Shown here in pieces: positions 43,629 to 53,147 of a stretch of 64,000 nt of DNA. Below the pieces are notes generated by a model. That model saw nothing but the letters and a program-made list of their open reading frames with translations. It ran no database searches and was not told the origin of the DNA. Every line of letters begins with the position of its first letter. Positions within the stretch are counted from its first letter, which is position 1. The position numbers were made by a program, and so were the translations under genes. The DNA comes from Elizabethkingia bruuniana (GTDB lineage Bacteria; Bacteroidota; Bacteroidia; Flavobacteriales; Weeksellaceae): assembly GCF_002024805.1 (NCBI RefSeq), contig NZ_CP014337.1, forward strand, positions 3,596,001 to 3,660,000. The letters run 5' to 3'.

Positions 43629-44841
43629 TTATTTCTTCTACTGTTTGTTTTTTACCCATTCCTTCTTCTTCATTAGTCAGAATTCTTGAGCTTACACTTA
43701 ATATAATTCCTAACTGCAGATAGGTCACCAACATGGATGTACCTCCGTAGCTAATCAGTGGCAATGGCTGCCCTGTAACCGGAATAAGATTTACTGCCAC
43801 CGCTATATTTACGGATAGCTGTACAAAAATCATAATTCCTAATGCCAATACCAGCAAAGAACCAAAGAACATTGGAATCTTACTGGCGATCATTACAATC
43901 CTTACAATCATAATGAAATATAATGTGATAAGTATTGCTGCTCCAATAGCGCCATACTCTTCTACAATAATTGCAAAAATAAAATCGGATACAGACTGTG
44001 GCAAAGTTTGTTTTAATGCACTTTTACCGGGCCCCATTCCTATAGCACCCCCATGTACTATCGCAGCTTTCGCCTGCATTACCTGATAGTTTTTTGCTTT
44101 ATCCTCTTCGGTTAAAGCTTCATCTTTTTTCTTGCTAAATGCCTCAATACGACTCTTCCATGTATGTACACGGTTTCCGCCAATAAGATTAGTATTGAGA
44201 GCAACCACAAGGAAGATTCCTGCAAATATTCCCAGTGCCCCGGAGAAGCCTACAATATACTTCAACGGAAGCCTGCCCAGTGCCATAACGATTAAAGACA
44301 CAAACATGATCATTAATGCTGTGGAACCATTATCCTTTGCTACAAGACCAAACACCAATAGTGTAGGTCCGAACAGGTAAATAATATTCTCTATTGGCAA
44401 CCTTTCCCTAGTGATCTTTTTTGTCAGATATCTGCAGATGTATATGATTAGCATTAAATAAGCAAATGTAGACGGCTGGAAAGATATTGGCGTACCAGGT
44501 ATCTTTAACCAACGAGATGCACTGGCTCCATCGATTTTCTGCCCCGTAAATGTGGTTAGTAACAATAGAAAAACGGTAATTCCGAGTAAAATACTACTCA
44601 GCTTTCCGATATATTCATACTTAACAACCCCTACAAGACGCATAATTCCTAATCCCAGAAGTACAAAGAAAATATGCTTGATTACGTGACCGGTTGTAGT
44701 ACCATTATTCACAATATATTCCAAGTTAGAACTGGCTGAATACACAGGAAATATGGAAAAAATGGAAATCAAAATGATAACCATCCAAAGGACTTTATCT
44801 CCCTTCAGAAATTCAAATTTGTTATCGTTATTATTTTCCAT
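43615..44841 (-). CDS. ftsW: Lipid II polymerase FtsW
   Basis: SEDS-family membrane protein of 408 aa with about ten transmembrane helices, acting as peptidoglycan glycosyltransferase with FtsI. Visible are GASRWLKIPGTPISFQPSTF, GPGKSALKQTLPQSVSDFIF and PVTGQPLPLISYGGTSML. The frame stays open upstream to 44949, but the ATG at 44841 lies 11 nt after the murD stop and gives the family N-terminus. Confidence 0.95.
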   Translation of the reverse strand: MENNNDNKFEFLKGDKVLWMVIILISIFSIFPVYSASSNLEYIVNNGTTTGHVIKHIFFVLLGLGIMRLVGVVKYEYIGKLSSILLGITVFLLLLTTFTGQKIDGASASRWLKIPGTPISFQPSTFAYLMLIIYICRYLTKKITRERLPIENIIYLFGPTLLVFGLVAKDNGSTALMIMFVSLIVMALGRLPLKYIVGFSGALGIFAGIFLVVALNTNLIGGNRVHTWKSRIEAFSKKKDEALTEEDKAKNYQVMQAKAAIVHGGAIGMGPGKSALKQTLPQSVSDFIFAIIVEEYGAIGAAILITLYFIMIVRIVMIASKIPMFFGSLLVLALGIMIFVQLSVNIAVAVNLIPVTGQPLPLISYGGTSMLVTYLQLGIILSVSSRILTNEEEGMGKKQTVEEINDIA

Positions 44842-44852
44842 TTTACGTTTGC

Positions 44853-46199
44853 TTAATCTTCTTTTACTTCTTCTCCTTCTAATACATACTTTTTGAATTG
44901 ATCTCCACGATCTTCGTAGCTTTTGAATAAATCGAAGCTTGAACAACATGGTGCCAGTAATACAGTATCGCCCGGTTCAGCAATGCTTTTACAAAGCTTT
45001 ACACATTCTTCCATGCTAGAGGTTTCAAAAATCAAATCTTTTTTATTTCTGAAGAACTGAATGATCTTTTCATTATCCAGTCCCAGACATACGATGGCAC
45101 GAACTTTCTTCTTTACCAGATCTTCAATTTCTGTATAATCATTTCCTTTATCTATTCCGCCAACAATCCATATTGCAGGATATTTCACACTTTCCAGTGC
45201 ATAATATGCAGCATTTACATTGGTTGCCTTACTGTCATTGATGTATTTCACATCATTAATAACAGCAACCTGCTCCAATCTGTGTGGAACAGCCTGAAAT
45301 GTCATCAGACTATTGCGGATACTTTCATTACTAATATTTAACAGTTTACCTGCTATACTTGCCGCTAAACTATTGGCAACATTATGATTTCCTACAAGTG
45401 AAAGATCAGAAATTTTCATTCTGAAGTCGTCCTGAAGTTTAATGACTAATTCATTATCAACTGAATAACCACCTTCACTTAGCTTCTCTTTCATAGAGAA
45501 GGGAATCATTGTCGCATTAATCTCCAGAGACTGCAGAATTTTCTGGCTCATTTCATCATCTTTATTATAGATGAAATAATTATCATTTTCCTGATTTTCT
45601 GCAATTCTGAATTTTGCTAAAGCGTATTCTTCATAATTGTAGTTGTATTGGTCTAAATGATCCTGAGACAGATTCAGAAGCAAACTAATATATGGCCTGA
45701 AATTCTGAATATCATCTAGCTGGAAGCTACTTACTTCAAGTACATAATAGTCAAAATCCTCAGTTGCTACCTGATAAGCAAAGCTTTTTCCAATATTTCC
45801 ACCTAATCCTACATTATATCCGTCGTTTTTCAGGATATGATAGATTAGTGACGTAGTAGTAGTTTTACCATTACTTCCGGTAACTGCAATTATTTTAGCA
45901 TCGGTAAAGTGATAAGCAAACTCCAACTCTGAGGAAAGCCTAATACCTTTCTGATGAATTTTACCTACGATTTCGGCTTTCTTCGGTATTCCCGGACTTT
46001 TAATAATCCAGTCTGCCTGTAATATCCGATCTTCATCATGGCTTCCTTCCTCGAAATCTATTGCATTATCGAGAAGTATTTTCTTATAATTATCTCTTAT
46101 AGATCCTTGATCTGATAAAAAAACATCCAGACCCTTTTTCTTAGCCAGAAAGGCAGCACCAACGCCGCTTTCACCGCCACCCAGGATAACAATTTTCAT
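44853..46199 (-). CDS. murD: UDP-N-acetylmuramoyl-L-alanine--D-glutamate ligase
   Basis: Mur ligase of 448 aa adding D-Glu. It has the N-terminal MKIVILGGGESGVGAA Rossmann motif, the P-loop VTGSNGKTTTTSLIYHIL, LLNLSQDHLDQYN and NDSKATNVNAAYYAL. An ATG at 46232, one nucleotide after the mraY stop, would add 11 residues (MEKHAEIQSGR). That alternative is attractive for coupling but the shorter form matches the family; both are possible. Confidence 0.94.
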   Translation of the reverse strand: MKIVILGGGESGVGAAFLAKKKGLDVFLSDQGSIRDNYKKILLDNAIDFEEGSHDEDRILQADWIIKSPGIPKKAEIVGKIHQKGIRLSSELEFAYHFTDAKIIAVTGSNGKTTTTSLIYHILKNDGYNVGLGGNIGKSFAYQVATEDFDYYVLEVSSFQLDDIQNFRPYISLLLNLSQDHLDQYNYNYEEYALAKFRIAENQENDNYFIYNKDDEMSQKILQSLEINATMIPFSMKEKLSEGGYSVDNELVIKLQDDFRMKISDLSLVGNHNVANSLAASIAGKLLNISNESIRNSLMTFQAVPHRLEQVAVINDVKYINDSKATNVNAAYYALESVKYPAIWIVGGIDKGNDYTEIEDLVKKKVRAIVCLGLDNEKIIQFFRNKKDLIFETSSMEECVKLCKSIAEPGDTVLLAPCCSSFDLFKSYEDRGDQFKKYVLEGEEVKED

Positions 46200-46233
46200 C
46201 CTTCCGCTCTGGATCTCTGCATGCTTTTCCATT

Positions 46234-47463
46234 TTATCTTACTTTTAGTGTAATTAGACAAATAACCGCCAGCATAATTCCTATAATCATAAATCTGTTC
46301 ACGATTTTAGATTCGTGATAAGATTTTTTCTGATAATGGTGATGTAATGGAGACATCAGAAAAATTCTTTTTCCTTCTCCAAATTTCTTCTTCGTATATT
46401 TAAAATAAGCCACCTGAAGCATTACAGATACAAGTTCTATTAAGAACACTCCGCAAAGCACAGGGATTAATAATTCTTTTCTAAGGATAATAGCCAGTAC
46501 CGCGATTACACCACCTAACATAAGGCTTCCCGTGTCACCCATAAAAACCTGAGCCGGATATGTATTATACCAGTAGAAACCAATAACAGCTCCTACCATT
46601 GCAATCGCAAATATGGTTGTTTCACCCATATTTGGAAGGAACATAATATTGAGATAATCCGCGAAAACAATATTCCCCGACAAATAGGCAAAGAATGCCA
46701 GTGTAGACAATATTATAGCACTGGTACCTGCTGCAAGCCCGTCTATACCATCAGTAATATTGGCTCCGTTAGATACAGCTGTTACAATAAAGATAACCAC
46801 CGGAATGAAAATAACCCATGCCCATTCCTGTGCCTGAGCATCGTCCATCCAGAATAAAATTTTGCTGTAATCAAACTCATTGTTTTTCGCAAATGGCACT
46901 GTAGATACAACTGCCTTTTCTGGCGGTGCAAAGTTTTTTTCAATATTTTGTCTAGTCTCCGGTGTTGCATTGGCGTATTTACGCTGAACAGTAATATCTG
47001 AGTGGAAATACATGGTAACACCTACAATAAGGCCAAGTCCTACCTGTCCGATTACTTTGAAAATACCTCGAAGTCCATCTTTATTTTTCTTTACTTTTTT
47101 CAAATAGTCATCCAGGAAACCAATTGCTCCCATCCAAACCATAGAAACAATAAGCAAAACGATGTACACATTCCATACACGTGTAAATAATAATACAGGA
47201 ACAATGGTGGCCAGAATTATAATGAGCCCCCCCATTGTAGGAGTCCCTTCTTTTTGCTTCTGTCCCTCCAGACCTAAATCCCTTACCAATTCCCCCATTT
47301 GCTTTCTGCGTAAAAAGTTGATGATTCTTTTTCCGTAGATCATAGCTATCGCCAGGGACATTAAAATAGACAACCCTGCTCTGAAGGAAATATACTTCAG
47401 CAAATTCATACCTGGAATGTGGATTCCGTGTGCGGTTAAGTATTCGTATAGATAGTATAACAT
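46234..47463 (-). CDS. mraY: Phospho-MurNAc-pentapeptide-transferase
   Basis: Membrane enzyme of 409 aa with about ten helices that makes lipid I from UDP-MurNAc-pentapeptide and undecaprenyl phosphate. Key motifs are [32 protein letters not shown] with the catalytic DD pair, [25 protein letters not shown] and [15 protein letters not shown]. Bacteroidota MraY has a longer periplasmic insert, as seen near 165-220. The S23-type gene sits just upstream. Confidence 0.96.
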   Translation of the reverse strand: MLYYLYEYLTAHGIHIPGMNLLKYISFRAGLSILMSLAIAMIYGKRIINFLRRKQMGELVRDLGLEGQKQKEGTPTMGGLIIILATIVPVLLFTRVWNVYIVLLIVSMVWMGAIGFLDDYLKKVKKNKDGLRGIFKVIGQVGLGLIVGVTMYFHSDITVQRKYANATPETRQNIEKNFAPPEKAVVSTVPFAKNNEFDYSKILFWMDDAQAQEWAWVIFIPVVIFIVTAVSNGANITDGIDGLAAGTSAIILSTLAFFAYLSGNIVFADYLNIMFLPNMGETTIFAIAMVGAVIGFYWYNTYPAQVFMGDTGSLMLGGVIAVLAIILRKELLIPVLCGVFLIELVSVMLQVAYFKYTKKKFGEGKRIFLMSPLHHHYQKKSYHESKIVNRFMIIGIMLAVICLITLKVR

Positions 47464-47472
47464 TCTTTCTTA

Positions 47473-47499
47473 TTATTGATAATTGGTTATTGATAATTG
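47473..47499. repeat. Tandem direct repeat TTATTGATAATTG (x2) beside the S23-type gene
   Basis: Exact 13-nt copies at 47473-47485 and 47487-47499, separated by one G (14-nt period), between mraY and the S23-type gene. The other side of that gene (47876-47900) has a related but degenerate AT stretch. Confidence 0.6.
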
Positions 47500-47500
47500 A

Positions 47501-47863
47501 TCAACTACCTAAATTAAGTTTCTTTTTATAACTTGATGTTGCTTTCAAAACTTCTAAACATCTACCCATTAGATCCGTTAATATTTCTTTAGGCAACATC
47601 TTGATTTCTTCTATTATTTCCAACCAAAATAATGTTTCATCTGCTTCCTCTACAACAATACATATTTTAGCATATCTTTCTTTTTTTGATCTTGCTCTGC
47701 ACATTGCTCTATAATTTGATGCGACAGATGTTGATGATCTAAATATCTGTTTTCGTATAACTGAGACTTTATCTGAATATGGTATTTCTGACAACTCATT
47801 GATTAATCTGACCGCTAAAGCTTTAGTCTTTTGAACAAAAATCTGATTGTAATTTTCTTCCAT
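47501..47863 (-). CDS. Four-helix-bundle protein (S23/IVS type)
   Basis: All-helical protein of 120 aa matching the S23 (23S rRNA intervening-sequence-encoded) family: KTKALAVRLINELSEIP, QIFRSSTSVASNYRAMCRARSKKE, KICIVVEEADETLFWLEII. Related proteins act as Avd accessory factors of diversity-generating retroelements, but most free-standing copies have no known role, and no reverse transcriptase is present here. It interrupts the dcw cluster between murE and mraY, where murF stands in many other phyla, and has short repeats on one flank. It looks like a later insertion that leaves the cluster in one orientation. Confidence 0.9.
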   Translation of the reverse strand: MEENYNQIFVQKTKALAVRLINELSEIPYSDKVSVIRKQIFRSSTSVASNYRAMCRARSKKERYAKICIVVEEADETLFWLEIIEEIKMLPKEILTDLMGRCLEVLKATSSYKKKLNLGS

Positions 47864-47909
47864 TGCTCTATATTTTATCAGTTATTATTAATCAATGATC
47901 TCTTATAAT

Positions 47910-49370
47910 TTATTTTCCCATTATGGTTAGTAATTCCTGTATCGTCTCTTTATCGTCAAAATGATGTTTTACACCATTAATCTCCTGATAATCTTCATGT
48001 CCTTTTCCTGCTACCAGCACAATATCTCCGCCTTCAGCAAATTTTATAGACATTTTAATCGCTTCTTTTCTGTCCGGAACCGAAAGATATTTGCTGTAGT
48101 TCTGTGGCTGAACTCCGGCTTCTATTTCTTTGATAATAGCTAACGGATCTTCTGTTCTCGGATTATCTGATGTGATAATAGCCAGTGTTGCATTTTTCGA
48201 TGCTATATCACCCATTTCGGGTCTTTTGGAATGGTCTCTGTCTCCACCGCAACCAAAAACACAAATCAGTCTTTCATTTTTGGTTCTGATATCATTGATG
48301 GTATTCAAAACATTTTCAAGCGCATCCGGAGTATGTGCATAATCTACAACAAAGAAGATTCCTGTTCTGGATTTCAGGGTTTCAAAGCGCCCTTTTACTC
48401 TTTTCAGCAGACTTACAGCTCTTAGTATTTCTCCCTCTTCAATACCCAATTCAACAGCAATTCCGAATACCAATAAAAGGTTATATACATTAAACCTTCC
48501 TGTAAGGCTTGTCCAGAATTCTTTACCATTGAAGTTTAGCAGCATACCGTTAAAGTCGGATTCAAGAATTTTACCGTGGTAATCTGCAAGCGTTTTCAAA
48601 GCATAAGTTTTCTTCTTTGCTTTGGTATTCTGCAGCATTACCATTCCGTTCTTATCGTCTATGTTGGTAATAGCAATCGCAGTATCCGGAAGGTTATCGA
48701 AATATGATTTCTTAACATTCAGATACTCCAGAAAAGTCTTATGGTAGTCTAAATGATCATGACTAATATTAGTAAATCCTGCAATTTTAAAATGCAGTCC
48801 TTCTGTTCTGTGCTGGTGAATACCATGTGAACTTACTTCCATAAAAGCATATTCACAATCTTCATATACAGCTTCTGATAGAAGTTCGTTCAGCGTTATC
48901 ACGTCTGGTGTTGTATGAGTCGACGGGATAATTTTTTCTCCAATACGGTTCTCAACAGTAGATATCAGCGCACATTTATGCCCTAACTGAGTAAACACAT
49001 CGAATAATAATGTTGTTACAGAAGTTTTTCCATTGGTTCCGGTAACCCCAATAAGGTTTAATTTCTCCGATGGATTACCATAAAAATTGCTTGCCAGATG
49101 ACCTAAAGCAACAGCTGTATCTTTAACCTGAATATAGGTTACATTTTCTTTCTTATCAGAAGGAATTTCTTCACAAACAATAACGTTAGCTCCTTTCTCT
49201 ATTGCAGCGTTTATAAACTGATGTCCATCTGCTACTACCCCCTTCATTGCTACATACATAGCACTATCTATTGTTTTTCTTGAGTCGAAAACAATCTTTG
49301 AAACCTCACGGGAAAGTTCTCCCTGAGAATTTAAAACGGATATTCTATGTAATACTTTTTCTAATAACAT
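47910..49370 (-). CDS. murE: UDP-MurNAc-tripeptide synthetase (meso-diaminopimelate-adding)
   Basis: Mur ligase of 486 aa with P-loop GVTGTNGKTSVTTLLFDVF (about 105-123), SHGIHQHRTEG, NISHDHLDYH and VDYAHTPDALENVL. The motif TSDNPRTEDP near 402 carries DNPR, the signature that selects meso-diaminopimelate over lysine. The start codon overlaps the ftsI stop by one nucleotide. lysA in this window uses the same metabolite. Confidence 0.96.
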   Translation of the reverse strand: MLLEKVLHRISVLNSQGELSREVSKIVFDSRKTIDSAMYVAMKGVVADGHQFINAAIEKGANVIVCEEIPSDKKENVTYIQVKDTAVALGHLASNFYGNPSEKLNLIGVTGTNGKTSVTTLLFDVFTQLGHKCALISTVENRIGEKIIPSTHTTPDVITLNELLSEAVYEDCEYAFMEVSSHGIHQHRTEGLHFKIAGFTNISHDHLDYHKTFLEYLNVKKSYFDNLPDTAIAITNIDDKNGMVMLQNTKAKKKTYALKTLADYHGKILESDFNGMLLNFNGKEFWTSLTGRFNVYNLLLVFGIAVELGIEEGEILRAVSLLKRVKGRFETLKSRTGIFFVVDYAHTPDALENVLNTINDIRTKNERLICVFGCGGDRDHSKRPEMGDIASKNATLAIITSDNPRTEDPLAIIKEIEAGVQPQNYSKYLSVPDRKEAIKMSIKFAEGGDIVLVAGKGHEDYQEINGVKHHFDDKETIQELLTIMGK

Positions 49371-51367
49371 TAATTCTGAAGACTTAAATAAATTTTCTGA
49401 TTCCCGTTAATCTTTGTTCCTTCTGCCGGAAATTGTTCTAATACTTTCCCTGCACCTTTATACTCAACACGATAACCTAAATTTTCCAACTGCGGGATTA
49501 CATTCCGTCCCATCAACCCTACTAAATTTGGCATCTTGTTACTATCTACACTTACTTTCCGTGTTGGTTCAATCATTCTGCTCATGTCCACTTTCTTGTT
49601 CACCAACATTTCCTTGTTCACATTTAGTGGTGTTTTAAGGAATATTTTTCCTGCGATCTCTTTAAAAGCAGGGGCTGCCACTCTGGCCCCATAAAAGCCC
49701 TTTGAGTTGTCCGGCTGATTAACCACCACAATACATGTATATTTAGGATTATCCGCAGGGAAATATCCGGCAAATGATGCTATATACTTCATTGGTCCCG
49801 GCTTCCAGTATTCAAAACGAGCGGTTCCTGTTTTTCCGGCAATCTTTAGGTTCGGTGTATAGATACTTTTTGCAGTACCTTTTTCCACAGCCTTTGTCAA
49901 AGAATGTGTCATCATTTCTATCGCCTTATCAGAAGCCATTTTCTGAACCATTACTTCTGGTTTAGCCTCATAAACAACTTTCCCTTCTTTCATGATCTTA
50001 TCGATGAATAAAGGCTTTACCATCTTTCCTTTATTGGCAACACCATTATAGAAAGTTGTAAGTTGTAACTGGTTTACATTAACACCATATCCGAAGGCAA
50101 TAGAAGCCAAAGCTCCTTTTGACCATCTTTTATTAGCAGGTGTAAGAACACGAGGTCTTGTCACACCAGGAAGCTCGATATTCATTTTTTCATACAGCTT
50201 CCATTTTTTAAGGTGATCAAATAAAATCTGAGGATTATCTGCATAATGAGAGGTGATCACTTTTGCCGCTCCGATATTACTAGACTGCGCCATAATATCA
50301 CTGATGTCATAAACACCACCGGAATGGCTATCTGTAATCCTTTGCCCGGCATAAGTCCACTCTATACCTCCGATATTTATTTTTGTATTCTCATCTACAA
50401 ATCCATCATCCATTGCAGCCAGCAATGTTACCGTTTTCCAAATAGATCCCGGCTCTGTAGCATCTTTTATTGCATAGTTATAGGCGTCTACATATATACC
50501 AGGTTCCGTTCTGCGAAGGTTTACCATAGCTCTCACCTTACCTGTTTCGGTCTCCATTACAATAACGCTGCCATGATCCGCATCAAATTCTACCAATTGT
50601 TTTTCCAATGCCGAGTGCGCAATATCCTGTACACGAAGATCTAATGTTGTATAAACATCCATTCCGTTTACAGGTTCTTTTACCTTCCAGAAGTCAATTG
50701 GCTTCCATTGGGTGGAATTAATTCTTTGTTCTAAACGGGTTCCGTCTGTACCAGTAAGGAATTTACTAAAAGCACCTTCAAATCCTGATTTTGCTCCGTC
50801 GCGATCCATTCCTATAGTCCCGGATCCAATCTGAGCTGTAGCAATCTCTCTACGGTATTCGCGATCTACAATAAATCCACCTTTGTTTTTTCCTCTGTTA
50901 AAGATCGGAAACTTGCGAATTCTGTCATACTGATCGAAATCAAGTCCCTTTACCAAAGGATAATACTGATTTTCGGATTTTTTCTGTTGATCCAGTCTTT
51001 GCCTAAAATAAGAAGCGGGCTTACCAAACATGGCGCCCAAAGAATCCGACAATTTACCTGCGTTATTTTTATAAATGGTATCCCGCATAGTTTTGAAGTC
51101 AAGATAAATATCATAGCGCATTACTGTTGTCGCCAGAATAGAACCATCCGAGGCAAAAAGATTTCCCCGGGCCGCCTTTAATGTTGCTTCCCGGTAATTC
51201 TTATTAATAATGTTGTCTTTATACTCTTCAACATTTGTATTCTGAAGAATGATAATCCGGGCAACAAATACAACAAAAGTCAATAGGGCTACACCAACAA
51301 AGGCATATCCCCAAAAAAGCATCTTGCTTCTTTTTTCATTGTATTCACTTCCTTTTCTTACCATCAA
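49370..51367 (-). CDS. ftsI: Septal peptidoglycan transpeptidase FtsI (PBP3) with PASTA domain
   Basis: Class B penicillin-binding protein of 665 aa with one N-terminal transmembrane helix (about 14-36), a dimerisation domain, and a transpeptidase domain with SIWK (Ser about 306), SSN and KTGTARFE (about 515). A C-terminal PASTA domain follows (about 608-665, PNLVGLMGRNVIPQLENLGY), common in Bacteroidota FtsI but absent from E. coli PBP3. The start overlaps the FtsL-like gene by 23 nt; a second Met follows immediately. Confidence 0.95.
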   Translation of the reverse strand: MMVRKGSEYNEKRSKMLFWGYAFVGVALLTFVVFVARIIILQNTNVEEYKDNIINKNYREATLKAARGNLFASDGSILATTVMRYDIYLDFKTMRDTIYKNNAGKLSDSLGAMFGKPASYFRQRLDQQKKSENQYYPLVKGLDFDQYDRIRKFPIFNRGKNKGGFIVDREYRREIATAQIGSGTIGMDRDGAKSGFEGAFSKFLTGTDGTRLEQRINSTQWKPIDFWKVKEPVNGMDVYTTLDLRVQDIAHSALEKQLVEFDADHGSVIVMETETGKVRAMVNLRRTEPGIYVDAYNYAIKDATEPGSIWKTVTLLAAMDDGFVDENTKINIGGIEWTYAGQRITDSHSGGVYDISDIMAQSSNIGAAKVITSHYADNPQILFDHLKKWKLYEKMNIELPGVTRPRVLTPANKRWSKGALASIAFGYGVNVNQLQLTTFYNGVANKGKMVKPLFIDKIMKEGKVVYEAKPEVMVQKMASDKAIEMMTHSLTKAVEKGTAKSIYTPNLKIAGKTGTARFEYWKPGPMKYIASFAGYFPADNPKYTCIVVVNQPDNSKGFYGARVAAPAFKEIAGKIFLKTPLNVNKEMLVNKKVDMSRMIEPTRKVSVDSNKMPNLVGLMGRNVIPQLENLGYRVEYKGAGKVLEQFPAEGTKINGNQKIYLSLQN

Positions 51368-51716
51368 TTGAATCCATTTTTATTAAAAGTTTAGTCGGAT
51401 GACTCTCCAACGTCATTAATGAATCCTTTCCCATTTCTTTGCTAAGCTCTGATTCCATTTTGATATGGATCAGTCTGCTCTGCGCATAAGCATTTCTGGA
51501 TTTGTATTCTTCACTTTGTTCTTTAAGCCCGTTAACAATTTCTATTTTTTGGTTTACCAAGTGGTTAGAATAAATCATTACCATCATCAGTATAAAAATC
51601 AGTGTAAAATATTTATAATGTTCTTTTACTTCATCCCTATTAAGGAAATTCCCCTTCACAACATCTATGAAGGTTAATCGTTTCCTTTGCTTAGGCGTTG
51701 AAGCTTTTTTAGCCAT
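51345..51716 (-). CDS. FtsL-like division protein
   Basis: Protein of 123 aa: basic N-terminus (about 1-35), one transmembrane helix (about 36-52) and a predicted coiled coil (LVNQKIEIVNGLKEQSEEYK). Sequence identity to FtsL is not visible, but size, topology and position between rsmH and ftsI are those of ftsL, so it probably joins FtsQ and FtsI at the septum. Confidence 0.75.
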   Translation of the reverse strand: MAKKASTPKQRKRLTFIDVVKGNFLNRDEVKEHYKYFTLIFILMMVMIYSNHLVNQKIEIVNGLKEQSEEYKSRNAYAQSRLIHIKMESELSKEMGKDSLMTLESHPTKLLIKMDSIDGKKRK

Positions 51717-51735
51717 TAATATTGTGTTTTTTACC

Positions 51736-52629
51736 TTAAACCTTAGCTCCTATTCTCAGTTTTGCGCTTCTCGCACGAGAGTTTTCTTCAATCTCCTCTT
51801 CTGTCGGAACAATTGCTTTATTCTTCAGTAGTTCGAAAGATTTTTTATAATTCCCGTAAATATCTCTTTCAGGCTCCCCTTCAAACATTCCGTTTTTCAG
51901 AAAACGTTTTACAAGTCTGTCTTCCAGTGAATGATAAGATATTACCGAAAGCCTGCCTTCAGGCTTTAAAACTCTGTAAGATTGCTCCAACATTTCTTTC
52001 AGCACCTCTAGTTCCTGATTCACCTCTATTCTTATAGCCTGAAAAATCTGAGCAAAAAATTTATTGCTCTTGTGTGTCGGGATATAAAAGAAGACTTTCT
52101 TCAGATCTTCTGTTGTTTTAATCTCTCCTTTTTTACGAGCCGCTACCAGTTCTCTTGCAAGCTTTCTGGCATCACGTAATTCTCCGTAGAGGTAAAAAAT
52201 ATCTGCCAACTGTTCCTCTTCATATTCGTTCACCACTTTCTTGGCGTCCAGTCCCTGCATGGTATTCATTCTCATGTCCAAAGGCCCGTCTGTTCTTATA
52301 GAGAATCCTCTATCTGCCTCATCGAACTGATGAGAAGAAACACCAAGATCCGCCAAAACACCGTCAACCTGGCTTACACCATACATTAACAAACTATTTT
52401 CGAGGAAACGAAAATTTTGATTTACCAGCGTAAATCTTTCATCATTTATTTTATTCTCAAGAGCATCCAGATCCTGATCAAAGGAAAACAAACGTCCTTT
52501 GTCGGAGAGTCTGGAAAGAATCTCCCGTGAATGACCTCCTCCTCCAAAAGTGCAATCTACATAGATTCCGTCCGGATTAGTAATAAGGCCACTGACACTT
52601 TCATCTAATAATACTGGGTTATGATACAT
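51736..52629 (-). CDS. rsmH: 16S rRNA (cytosine-1402 N4) methyltransferase
   Basis: SAM-dependent methyltransferase of 297 aa (MraW) with YVDCTFGGGGHSREILSRL (SAM-binding), DQDLDAL, VDGVLADLGVSSHQFDEADRGFS-type motif, and ISYHSLEDRLVKRFL near the C-terminus. It modifies C1402 in the ribosomal P site. It overlaps mraZ by 11 nt. Confidence 0.96.
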   Translation of the reverse strand: MYHNPVLLDESVSGLITNPDGIYVDCTFGGGGHSREILSRLSDKGRLFSFDQDLDALENKINDERFTLVNQNFRFLENSLLMYGVSQVDGVLADLGVSSHQFDEADRGFSIRTDGPLDMRMNTMQGLDAKKVVNEYEEEQLADIFYLYGELRDARKLARELVAARKKGEIKTTEDLKKVFFYIPTHKSNKFFAQIFQAIRIEVNQELEVLKEMLEQSYRVLKPEGRLSVISYHSLEDRLVKRFLKNGMFEGEPERDIYGNYKKSFELLKNKAIVPTEEEIEENSRARSAKLRIGAKV

Positions 52630-53086
52630 CTTCTGGATTTATTGATCCCATTACTTCTTCCGCTAATGCAGCAAAATCAACATCATTTGTTGAAATTACC
52701 TGCTCATACGTCTCTTTGTCCCAAATCTCGAAAAGCTCTCCGGCACTCGTAACCACAACATCTTTCTTCAGACCTGAGTATTGTACCAAGTCTTTAGAAA
52801 TCTGCAATCTGCCTGCATTATCCACCTCCACTGTTTTTACACCAGCCGTAAACATTCTGATAAAATCTGCGTTTTTCTTTACAAATCGGTTAAGGCTATT
52901 AATTTTGACCATTAATTTTTCCCAACCACTCATCGGATACACTTCAAGACATGACTGAAAAACAGATCGCTTAACAACAAACGGCTGGTCAGCAAAATTC
53001 TCCATTTGCTTCACCAGCGACGCAGGTACTTTCAAGCGGCCTTTATCGTCAATTTTACACTCATATGTCCCGATGAAATTATTCAT
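52619..53086 (-). CDS. mraZ: Transcriptional regulator MraZ
   Basis: Protein of 155 aa with two SpoVT/AbrB-like swapped-hairpin domains: FIGTYECKIDDKGRLKVPASL (N-terminal) and VEVDNAGRLQISKDLVQYSGL (C-terminal). MraZ is a ring-forming DNA-binding repressor of its own dcw operon. The frame is open to 53125, but the ATG at 53086 gives the canonical N-terminus. Immediately upstream lie three AGTGG repeats with 10-nt period, its likely operator, and a DnaA box. Confidence 0.94.
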   Translation of the reverse strand: MNNFIGTYECKIDDKGRLKVPASLVKQMENFADQPFVVKRSVFQSCLEVYPMSGWEKLMVKINSLNRFVKKNADFIRMFTAGVKTVEVDNAGRLQISKDLVQYSGLKKDVVVTSAGELFEIWDKETYEQVISTNDVDFAALAEEVMGSINPEDVS

Positions 53087-53092
53087 TTGGGA

Positions 53093-53110
53093 CAAATTTA
53101 TACAAATATT
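53093..53110 (-). promoter_or_regulatory. Candidate -7 elements of the mraZ (dcw) promoter
   Basis: On the minus strand TAAATTTG (53100-53093) matches TAnnTTTG but leaves almost no leader. AATATTTG (53110-53103) is one mismatch off and leaves a short one. No clear -33 TTG is seen, perhaps because the promoter depends on the adjacent regulatory sites. Confidence 0.35.
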
Positions 53111-53136
53111 TCCACTTTTTACCACTTCATACCACT
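53111..53136 (-). promoter_or_regulatory. Probable MraZ operator: three AGTGG direct repeats
   Basis: On the minus strand AGTGGT (53136-53131), AGTGGT (53126-53121) and AGTGGA (53116-53111) repeat at an exact 10-nt period, one helical turn, 25-50 nt upstream of mraZ. E. coli MraZ binds TGGGN repeats of the same period, and Mycoplasma MraZ binds AAAGTGG-type repeats. Confidence 0.75.
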
Positions 53137-53147
53137 ATTTTGTTTAA

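Noticed and set aside
44842-44949. Longer FtsW reading frame overlapping murD
   Set aside because: The extra 36 residues are Arg/Lys-rich read-through of the murD 3' end in another frame; the ATG at 44841 fits the operon spacing.
47501-47863. Diversity-generating retroelement suggested by the S23/Avd-like protein
   Set aside because: No reverse transcriptase, template repeat or variable repeat is seen in the window; only the four-helix protein is present.
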